From the NCBI GenBank assembly GCA_004335835.1, contig RWJK01000603.1:1-55905 (forward strand): DNA of 55,905 nt. Reading direction: 5' to 3'. A program made the position numbers and the translations under genes. Under the pieces are notes generated by a model. The model was given only the letters and a program-made list of their open reading frames with translations, did no database searches and was not told the DNA's origin. This document shows positions 10,875 through 22,000 of the stretch, piece after piece (position 1 is the first letter of the stretch; the number at the start of each line of letters is the position of its first letter). Origin of the DNA: Scenedesmus sp. ARA3. Its lineage: Eukaryota > Chlorophyta > Chlorophyceae > Sphaeropleales > Scenedesmaceae.

Positions 10875-12912
10875 CAACATTCTAGTGACTTGCATTGACG
10901 GACAGATTCCTTACTTGACGGCGAAGGCAATGTTGGTTGTCCATGGATGCTTGCAGCGTTACTGCTGTGCGATGCCATGCCTGCATCCCCTTGGTTGTTG
11001 TTGTGAGGTATGTAGCACAGAGTGCACTGCCAGTGAGCAATACAAGTTCCTGACCCCTGAAATTCCCAGGGTCGTTGCTGCAGGATGCTTTGCCAGCCAG
11101 CAGCACAAACATGCTGCCCCGTGCTTGGGCCAAGCAGCTTGGCTATGGGCGTGTAGTGCAGGATGGTTTGCCAGCCAGCAGCACAAGCGTGCAGCCGCTT
11201 ACAACGTCTCTAGGGCGTGTAGAGTAGGTTGCGTTGCCTGTCAAACTAGTATCTGCAGGCTGTGAAGAGTGTGGTTGTCCTTTTTTTGAATTCATCACTG
11301 ACCATGACATTCGTTTCATGTTTGACCATGACAACATTGACTGATTGAGGTGGTCTGTGGTTGGCAATGGACTTGCTGTTGTGTACATACCTGTGAACAG
11401 CAACTTGACAGTGATTGATCGATGCAATGACCACCTTATGTAGGTGCCGTTGGTGTTCAGGCTCATGCATTAGCATTGAAGATACTGCTTTGAGCAATCT
11501 GATTACGTGACTGGCATCTGACTAGCTGGTCTGGCTTGCGGCAACGATATTGTATGCACATGCAGTGAATGTACAGCAGCAAGGTACAGTAGCAATGCGC
11601 TGCATGAGCTTGCAGTCTGTGTACTGCAGCAATGTACGGCAGCAATGCGCTGCTTGAGCTTGCAGTCAATGTACTGCGGCAATGTATGGCAGCAATGGGC
11701 TGCATACGCATGTGGTGGATCTGTGAATGAGGACAGTTGCAATGCATCACAGGTGGCGCAGGTCACCTGCTTGGCTTCATCTGTCAGCTGCAGCTGCACT
11801 TCAGACGATGGAGCAAAGCCTGATGGCCTCATGCTGAGGCGTGGATGATTCTGAATCACATATAAATGAAGTTGGCTCAGCCCTAGTTTGGCAGCCCGTG
11901 CTTATGTGAATCACATATAAATGAAGTTGGCTCAGCCCTAGTTTGGCAGCCCGTGCTTATGCAGTGTCAAATTGACAGCTGACTGCTCTCCCTGGGCCTC
12001 TGCTGCTATGCATCCTTGCACTTGTAGGCTGTGTGTGCACTGCTGCTGCAGTTGGGCGCATGCGCGGGTGCGCCGAGCAAAAGACGGCGTAGTTTCCAGT
12101 GGGGCTTGTTCTGAGTGCAACACAGCTACAGCTAGCTCAAAATCAGCAGGATGACGATGTTGCGTGGAGGTTGAGACATCATCAACAAGCAGTTCACGTA
12201 ACGTGGCAGTGCACTGTCGGTAGTGTCTAGACAGATCTGTAGCTGCGTGTCTGCTGCACTGTGTTAGCCATGATGCACTGATTGTGAGTAGGTGCTAAGG
12301 CGGCTGCAGCTCATGCAGGTGGTGCTGCAGCACGTCATGCATGCATGACTCGTGCATGCTGACCGTCAGCCTGCAGGCCTGCGTAGGCTGTACATGCATA
12401 AGCTGATCATGTGCCAGGCAGGACATGTGTTCAGTGCTTGGGGTTGAGCCATGTGCTGCCATCCGTCTCGCACACGACACAAATATGACTGTTGCGTTGA
12501 CAAATGCTTCCATTTTGCCATACTTCTGACATACATGGAAGAGCTGTTTTGCCGGTGAGGAACCGTTCCGGCTCGGTGACACTGCGCGATTCACGCGCTA
12601 AGCTGCAAAGTTGACGTCTAATAATCTGTGTAATGCAACCTTTGTGGCAGATCAGTGACAAGGAAGCCAGTGCGAAATGACGGTAACCTGATTGTCACGG
12701 AGGCCAGTAAAACCCGGCAGTGCATGTCAACGGGAGACATTGCGAACCGGAGAGGAGCATCATCATACCAGAACAAACCATCTGCGCATACGAGGGCTTG
12801 CTTTGTGCCCATTGCTTTGATTGCTGGTGAAACTTCCGTACAACCTCCGATTCTACGCCCGTGCATGAGCTATTAGCGGGTTAGACACCCATGAAAACAC
12901 CGCAGTCCTCAA
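10875..12912. other. Intergenic, about 2 kb, no gene seen
   Basis: Only short shadow ORFs are present. It contains several diverged direct repeats: a 38-bp one at about 11083 and 11159, and a three-copy one rich in AGCAATGCGCTGC at about 11570-11700. A perfect 55-bp tandem duplication is listed separately. The last 450 bp have fewer CTG runs and presumably hold the promoter of the Cys-rich gene. Confidence 0.6.
11852..11961. repeat. Perfect 55-bp tandem duplication
   Basis: The segment starting TGAATCACATATAAATGAAG at 11852 is repeated exactly at 11907. Identity over the whole 55 bp indicates a recent event. Confidence 0.95.
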
Positions 12913-14894
12913 ATGAAAACTCAAATAAGCTTTTCTGCGCTCGGCCTGGCGGTGCTGCTCGCCTGCCTTGCTGCTGCAGCTCCAGCAGCAACGGTGGAGG
13001 CATCAGGCTTCCAGCGGCAACCGCTCTCCGAAGCGCAGGAGCCTTACGATGAAAGCTTTCTAGAAGACGTACAAAGTGCAGCTGCAGGGGTTGCTAGTAG
13101 CGAAGCCTTACCAGAACCTCAGCAGAACGCCCCTGCTGGCACTTGCAAGGCAGCTGCAGGCTACACACCTGTTGGCAAACTATGCGGTGCGAGCTGATGC
13201 TACAGCACGAGTGCATTCATGCAGAGCACACTGGGGCTCCAAACCAACTGTGCACGTGCTAATCCTGCTGGCATGTGCTGTTGCTGCCGTTGCTGTTGCT
13301 GCTGCAAGCTGATGCTACAGCACGAGTGCATTCATGCAGAGCACACTGGGGCTCCAAACCAACTGTGCACGTGCTAATCCTGCTGGCATGTGCTGTTGCT
13401 GCCGTTGCTGTTGCTGCTGCAGCGTGTGCAGCTGGCAGCGGCTCACAGGTGCCCACCTGGACAAACGAGACCTACCCAGTGCAGCCGCCAGCATGCCAGG
13501 TGCGACTAAACAGCAGCAGCAGGGGCCGCAGGTTGAATGTTGCACTGCACACTGCTGATCGCACTAGGGCCAGCCTGAGCACACAAGTTGTGTCAACTTC
13601 CGCCCAGCTTCTTATGAGACAGGCACTGGAAAGCACAACATGCTGCCGAAGCCGCAGCAGCAGCTAAAGCTGAGCATTAAACGACCTAATGCTGAATGAC
13701 TTATGGCACACAGTGCTCGCAGGCACACCACAGCACAACAATAACAGTCTCCTGCAAGCTCATCGCACTCCTGCTGCCGCTGCTGTCCTGTCTCCACAGT
13801 ACCACGACCCTACTCGTGACCCCGCCTACAACAGCAGCATCACCTTCCTGCCCGCCGGCAGCGGCATAGGCAGGTGCTTCTGCTTCCGCTGCCCCGCCGG
13901 CTTCACATCACCCGGAGGCCCCCTCAACTCCTCTGCAGCAGCATGCGTGCCCAAGCTGCCGTCCTGCAGCCTGAATGTGCGCTACCAGCTGAGCAGCAGC
14001 AGCAGCAGGAGCAGTGCGTGCGGCCGCACTGTCAGCAACGCTGCGGCAGGTTTGCTGCGTACAGAGCTAAAGCGGCGGCTGAGGGTTGCTGATAAGGATC
14101 TGCTGCTTCTCACACAGGCTGCTGCTGCGCAAGAGGTGAGGCGGCACATGTACAGCAGCTGCCCAGCAGTCCTGCCTCCCTGCATTGATTCGTTATGATT
14201 AGCACCAGTGATCATGACGCACCTCCTGCGCTGCAAAGATACATACACTGACCATGACGCAGTTCCTGCGCTGCAAAACATACATACATTGATCATGACG
14301 CACCTCCTGAACTGCAAAAGATACTTACATGGTCATGACGCACTTCCTGCGCTGCAAAATATACATACATTTTACTTTACTACCCATCGTGTGTGCTGCG
14401 CAGGTGTCTGCTGCTGCTGATGGCACCAAATGCAGCCTGACCGTAACCTTGACCTACTTTGGCAGGAATGCCCGGGGCAAGTCTGCTGTCACACGCACCA
14501 TGGCAGCAGCCATCAATGCACCAAATGGGGCGTGCACGTATGGCGTGTGTGGAGCTATCAAGGCAGCCTCCAGAGACACTGCCACGGTGGACAGCGCCGC
14601 AGCAAACACCACCAAGAGCTTTGCAGACGGTGCGTAGCAAATCTTATCTGCTGCTGTCTGGCCAGCCTCAGTTACAACAGCCTGCACAGCAGGTCCAGCT
14701 GGGCTGATGTGCTGTAAGTCTGTCCTTGATTGTTGTATCATCAACAGCTGCCAGGCAGCCTATTGTACGTTTCAGTGAAGCCGTCAATCTTTGGCATGAA
14801 CATATGCAGCGGTGCATGCCTCACGCCGTCCCTTTGTCAACGTAGATTGTGCCACCACTAGCTCACACACACTCTCCTCCTGCTGCTGCTGCTC

Positions 14895-14935
<41 letters not shown>

Positions 14936-17900
14936 GCTGCTTTGATCGTGCCGTCACGCAGTGTGTATCCCTCTCAAGTGTGATGACAGGGCCTGCCAGG
15001 CAGGCTTCTGCACTGCAGGCGTATGCAGCTACACGCCAGAACCAGATGGCGCGGCCTGTGTTGATGGCCCAGTGCCGGGCACATGCAGGGTTGGTGCGTC
15101 GCCACCTCTCGCTGCCACCCAAACTCTGCGGCTAGAATATGTGATGTATTTGCAGCAGCAATGATTTCCTGACCGCAGTGTCATACCTCCAGCAACCCGT
15201 CACAGGCGGGGCACAGCATTGCATCACACATGATTGTTTGGTGGCGTGCATTGCTGGGTGCTTAGCAGCGCTGATACCGCCTTGCAAAAGTGGCTGGGCC
15301 TAAAAAGCTTGCGACTATGGCCCGTGGCTGGGGATAAAAAGCAACTGGAATTGACGGACTTGCGCGGGTGGTTTCGATCGCCCAAACAACGAAGGAAAGA
15401 CTGGGTACAATCACTACTACCCCCCATGAGCGGATTAGCGGCTCGCTGGGCTAGTGCCTGGGGGCGGGTTCAGTCCCGAAAGTGTATTGTATTGTATTGT
15501 TGCAATCGTGCTGCATGCTGCTGCGGCAAGACTGGTGCGTGTTGCCTGCTGCCTGCTGCTGCTGCTGCTGCAGGCGTGTGTGAGGGGCTTAAGGCCAACA
15601 TTGACTCCGCCTCTCAGGGTGAAACTGAGCCAGTCATCTTCAAGGCCAGGTGGGGGGTGCAGCATTGTCTGCAACTGCTGTTAGCTACCTCGGTCTTGGC
15701 AGGGATCCTGGCACCAGATGCTGCCAGAACTTGCTTACCTTGATGCGTCGACATTGGCACTGTTGGTGTTGTAGGTGTGAGATACATACATCGCTGCTGC
15801 TGCTGCGGCGGCGGCGGCGGCAGCGGCGGCGGCTCCTGCTGCTGTAACACGACAACCTCATGCACACAGCTGCCACAAACCTGGCAAAAACTAAGCCCCA
15901 ACAGTATCGGGCAGCACCAGCTGCCTTGACGCAACAGCGCACCCTCACGTGCTCTTCTGCGCTGCTCAACCATCACATGTGCTCTGCTTGTGCCGCCGTG
16001 GCCGCGCCAGGGCAGCTGCAGTAGCACCCTAATGTACGCTGCTGTCCAGTCCGTCACACCTGCCCTGCCTTCGCCGCCACTGCTGCGCCAGGTTTGCCAA
16101 CATGGGCCAGCGGGTGATTCTGCAGGGCCTGAGCAACAACGTGACAAACGGCACCCGCAGAGCCGCTGCTGATGCCTTCACTGATGCCATCGGAGAGCTG
16201 TTTGACGATGGTCAGAGAATTCACGATGACCGCTACGCCGGCGACGGGCTGTATTCGAACACGATCAACATCAAGTTTGAGAAGACGGATGTCCCGGTGT
16301 ACAAGGAGTTTTACATCTCGCAGCTGGAGAAGCTACTGAGCTCCACAATCGAGATCGCAGGTGCGCTTGTGCATGGCCATTACTTGTGAGAGGCATGCAT
16401 GCGCCTTTCACTGCAGGGTGTTGACTGAGTCAACACTGCTGCCGCTGCATCAGACACTGCTGCCTATGAACAATGCTATGGCAGCGCAACGCCAGACTAC
16501 TCATGCCGATGCATTGCTTTTGATGCGTGTTCATGTGCATTCGGCAGAGCATGTGCTGCGGCAGCAGCGGCGGCTTAAATCTGTTGACAGCTACACGTCC
16601 GCCCAACACAGCTTACTCTGCAGGACCCATACCAACACACCTGTCGCTGACTTTGATACCTGCCTTGCGACTATGTCTCCTCTGTTGACTGTCTGCAGCC
16701 ATCACCACCGACTACGACACCCTGCTGCAAGTCTTCCCCACGCAAGCTCTTGTAGCAGACGCGCAGCAGCAGCTGGATCGGCTGCTGGCCTCAGGCGTTG
16801 CTGTCGCACAAGCCACGCAGCAAGTCTATGACACGCTGCTCGCAAAAAGCGGTGGCACCAGGAGGGCACTTCTAAGCGCAGCAGATACTACAAGCGCCAG
16901 CGTAGGCCCTTCGCAGTTTGACGATTCCATCCCATTGCAGCCTATTGACATCAAAGCAATACTGGCGAGGGTGGATCGGGCAAGCCTCACGCGGGTGAGC
17001 GACCGCCGCATTGAATTCCGCACCACAGATGGCTTCCCCTGCGTCATCCTGGCTACAATCGACTACTCCGGCGGCAAGTGCAGCAACAACAACACGTCAC
17101 GTGCAGCCGCTGCGGGGCGGAAGCTGCTGCTGCACCCCACACTGGATGACGAAGATCAGCAGCAGCTACACCAAGGTTTCAAACTGCGGGGCGTGCAGGA
17201 AGCGCCTGCTGCTGCTGCTGCTGTTGCTGCTGCTATGTCTGACCTTCCTGCTGACCTGGATGCTGGTGGCGGTGCAGCTGCTACAGCTACTGCTGCTTCA
17301 CGGACACTGCTGCAGTCAACCCAGTGCCCTACTGCCAAGGGTGATGTGCTTGTGCTGGCCCCTTTTCTTGTGGAGCAGCGCTGCGCCGGTGGCGAGGAGT
17401 CCGCCGACATCGCGGCGCTTTTTCAAACTGCAGGGTACAACGTGAAGTTCAAATGTAACGACCCTGTGCTATGCCCTGAGGGCCCGCCGTCACTGGATGA
17501 CTACACGGGCTGGTCAAAGTACTGCTTCGTGGCGGTGTCAACAATCGGTGATTCTGATCCCGTGGGGGAGTTTCCGATCATCGTGGCAAGGGCGCCGACT
17601 GATTTCAGCCCTGAGCGGCAGCAGGACTGGCAGGCGGGGCGCATGGTGCTGACTGGTGACGGCCTGTTTGCGCTGCGGTGAGCTGAGCTGGCATTGCCAA
17701 CACAACATATTCGTTCCAATTGTTAGCGGATATGGTGATGATGGTGAATGCTTGCATGCAAACTGCAATCTCACTGTCAACAGCAATGTGTGTGCTATGC
17801 ATGTAAAGGAGACAAGTAGTGTGGTGCGTGGGCGATCACCGTGCATGCATCAACAACACGTGTGGCGTGCACGTGCGTTCATTACCAAATCACTGAGCGT

Positions 17901-18972
17901 GTTGTGTGCAGCATGCTGACGGCCGCCACTTACTTTTCTGCTGTTGCTGCTGCTGCACACCTTGCTGCTGCTGCTGCTGCAGGCCCAGCTGGTTTGAAAA
18001 GTACCGCAACGCTGCTGCAGGCGGACCGCCGGGGCGCACCGTCGTCTACTTTGCCGCCGACAGGTCAGCAATCGCAGCCGGCAGCTTTCAAGACCAGCAG
18101 GCCCGCGGCTTTGCGAGTGCTTTCTATGGCATGATTGGCTCCGTGAGCTATGCAGGATATGACAGCTCGCTGTCTCTCAAGTTCCCGGGCGTCTCTCCTG
18201 GCATAGCTATCACAAAGTACCTGCTGTCAGGCGGCAATGTCAACGCGTATGCGGCTGGAGGTGCGGGCGGGGTCGATTCTGTCACCGGCGCGCGGCTGAG
18301 GTCGTATACGTTCCGGGCGTCACTGGTGACGGACCGCTGCCGGCTTGTCTGCAGCGGCCAGGTGTGCCCTCCCCCGCCGCCATGTGCTGCTGCAAGTGAG
18401 GCTTCCTGCAACCCGCTGTCTGGGACCTGCGACACGTCCTGCTGTGACAAGCAGGACGGAGAGGCTTGCACGCTGAGGGGCCGGCAGAGCAGCTGCAGCA
18501 GCGGAACATGCCTTGGTGAGCGCAGCCTGCTTGCGGCTGGTTTTATTGCAGTGCGCGATGTGGCTGAGTCCATACTGCATGTAAGGTGGCATTGACTTTC
18601 AGATTGTTATGCGCAATCTATGGGGTAGCATGGGTGTGTGCTTGTGTTGTGTTGCCCTCCTCAACTGCAATGGATGGCGGCCTCCGCACCGCGCCCAAGC
18701 CTTGCAGGCTGCTGGCACAGGTATGTGGACATGCATGCATCAACAGGTATGTGGACATGCATGCATCAACAGGTATGTGGACATGCATGCACATGTATGT
18801 GGACATGCATCGCCTTTCCATCAACAGGTATGTGGACATGCATGCACATGTATGTGGACATGCATCGCCTCCCCATCAACAGGTATGTGGACATGCATCG
18901 CCTCCCCATCAACAGGTATGTGGACATGCATGCATCGCCTCCCCATCAACAGCGCTGTCACATGAACCATGT

Positions 18973-19017
<45 letters not shown>

Positions 19018-22000
19018 TGCAGACCTCTGCAGCGCTCCCCTCTGCAGCGCCCCTCCCTGTCAGCAGCTAGCGGACGCAAGCGGCAGCCCTGTCAACACAT
19101 CTGCTGCCATCATCTGCGACCCGAGCAGCGGCACGTGCAGCACCACAAGCCTGCCTGATGCCAGCAGCTGCGTGTTCCAGGGAGGGCCGGGTGCCTGCTT
19201 CAGTGGCAGCTGCACACGTGAGTTGGGCGTGCATTGTGGGTTGGTTTGTAGATAGCGGCCATGACAGCATTAATTCGGATGCAGGGGGCCTGCTTCAGCG
19301 GCAGCTGCACGCGTGAAGTGCAGGGATGTCCTGCGTGCACTGTGGGAATTTGTATGATGTGACGTGTGTCTTAACACTGCACAGAAGGCACCGGTGCAAA
19401 CAAACAAGCACATATGCAATGCAACACGCTGCAACGTGCTGTACGTAGGTAGCTTGTTGTCTCCCAGCTGGCGCTTTGCAGCAAACATGACACGCATAAT
19501 GCTTGCTGTGTCCTGCAGGCGTGCACACCGTCAACTACAATCTACATGCAATGCACTGCATTGTGCTGTACGTGATCTTTCCCTCTTCCAACTGGTGTGT
19601 TGCAATAAACATATCAAAGCTCGGCTGCTGCGCTTTTCCTGCTGCAGGCGTGCACAGCATCAACTACCTGCTGCAGGGCCCAGCAGCCAGCTTCCCCTCC
19701 CTCCTCGCCAGTGACGCAGCAATTGCAGCCATGCAAGCAGCAGTGTACGGCTCTCTTGGGCTCACCCCTGCCTACCCCCTGAGCAGCATTCAAGTGAACC
19801 TGCTTAAGACTTTAGGCACAGCACGCGCTGCAGCGCAGCCCGCTGGAACCTTGGACTCCAGCATTGCTGCTGCTGCTGCTGCAGCAGTGCAGCCAGCTAC
19901 AGGGCGTCGAGCCATCTTCAAGGCAGCTATTGCAGATCAGCCGAAGGGGCAGCTGCCGCCGAATATTGGCTTCCTGCTGATTGCCTCGCCGGCGCTGCTG
20001 GTGCCGACGCTGCCGTTTGGGCCGGGCCTGACTGCGCAGGCGTGTGATGAGGATGGCAACATCTTGAACCCGATAGGTGAGACCCGAGCATGATGATGAT
20101 GATCGTGATGATGCGATGAACTGTGGCTGTGCCTGAAGCACAGGTCCGCAAATGTGTCAGTCCTGTTGCGCGTGGTGCAAATCACAGCAAATGACAAAAA
20201 GCTTACACTGCTAAGTTCAGCCAGGCTGTTCGTTGCATCGGCATGAGCAGCTTGCTCACCAGCTTGTGGAACAGCCGCAGTGCTGCTGCCAGCGCACCAT
20301 CCAGAGTTTGACTTGTTTTTGTTGTTTGCTTGCTTGCTGCACCGCAGACTACTGCAAGATCCGGCCATGTGGCGCTGGCACTGTGTGTGAGAAAGCTGAG
20401 GGCGACCCCACTGATGGAGCTTGCTCGCTGTCTAACAAGGAGAATGGCTCCCCCTGTGTTGATGGTGGTTTGGTTGGGGTGTGTCAATCTGGAAAGTGTC
20501 AGCCTGAAGGTGAGCACATGACAGCTGTGGATGTACGATTGTAAATGTCTTGAAATGTAGCACAGCTGGTCAAGGTCTCTTGCTTGCTATGAGCCTGGTC
20601 GCAATCACCTGCCGTGGGCTCCTGCCACCCTGCTGAAAGCGGCATGCATTTGCAGCTGTTTGTTACCACAAATGTTGCGAGGTTGTGTGTTACTCTGAAT
20701 CTCTGGCTTGCTGTGCCATGCTGGCTTTGAGGCTTGCAACGATTCCAACAGATCAGGTTGACAGTTATGCGCATGTGTGGGGTCTGCTGACATCAACCCT
20801 GGTGCTGTGTGCCTGCAGCCATCCCGCCACCCAACCCGTGCAACAGCCAGCCATGCAACTCGCTGGCGGGTGCAGCGCTAAACACATGCGTGCAACGCGG
20901 GAACAGCCTTCAGTTTGACTGCAGCTGCCTGCCGGGCTTCCAATGGACCGGCGCTGCATGTGCAGGTAAGGCATGCACCAACTGTGTGAAGCTCAGCAGC
21001 AGCTAGCTGCCTGTCACCGTCATGGCTACGAGGACGAGGAGATTGCATCGTTGACAGCAGCAATGAGCGGCTGTGATGACGCCACCTGCAAAGGCTTGCA
21101 ATGCGCACAACACATTAGCACATTGGTCGATGCTGCGTTGTTTGCAACTCCTGCTACGTTTGAAACACTCAGCCTAAAAAGCATTTGTGTGCCTGCAGCC
21201 ATCCCCAACCCATGCGCGGGCAGCCCCTGTGATGGGCTGGCGCGCGCTGTGAGGAGCTCCTGCATTGCGCTTGACAGCAGCAGATTCAGCTGCAGCTGCG
21301 AGCAAGGCTACCAGTGGAATGGCGCTGCATGCATAGGTGAGGCGGGATATCTCGCGGGCAAATGTCAGCAGCCGCAGCCCAGTTTGCAAACCCAGCTGCC
21401 TGGCTGCCTGGCTCGTAAGCGTAGTGCCTGCAACTGCCTGCAAACTGTGTGCGCAGTGCAAACACTTATGTAGCGCCTGCTGCTGGCTACAAGGACAGGT
21501 GAGCTTCAAGCCGCGGCGTTGGAAACAAAGCATTTCCAAATTTCTACTTTGCTGTGTTGGCCTGCAGGCGTTGACCCATGTGCGAGCAACCCCTGTGCCA
21601 ACATCCAGAAAGCCAACCCTACCTCCTGCAGCTCCATATGGCCCTTTAGCTGGTCATGCAGCTGCACCTTTGGCTACATTTGGAACCAGGCCTCCCGTAC
21701 CTGTGTGGATGAGAACGGCTGCCAGGGAACTAACTGCAACACGATTGAAAACGCGGTGCCTGGCAGCTGCAGCGATGTGGCGGCCCCGGGCGTGGGGTTC
21801 AACTGCCGGTGTGATGCAGGGTTTAAGTGGGACCCAGCAACCGCCAAATGCGTCGGTGGGTGATTCGAGACTCTTTATAAAATAATTGATACTGTGCGTG
21901 CACGTCAGATCTAGCTGGTACTCTCTGGCATGCGCGTTCTATGCTTTGGCAGGCTGTGTGCTGTCATACGCTGTCTTACTGAAAGATATGTAACCGACGC

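Noticed and set aside
15350..15370. GGAATTGACGGA resembling an 18S rRNA universal block
   Set aside because: The match is about a dozen bases with no rRNA context on either side, so it is chance.
15440..15480. GCGGGTTCAGTCCCG as a possible tRNA T-arm
   Set aside because: No matching acceptor, D or anticodon arms were found upstream.
18719..18952. GTATGTGGACATGCAT repeats as a CRISPR-like array
   Set aside because: Units are directly tandem with variable short spacers and lie in an intron of a nuclear eukaryotic gene.
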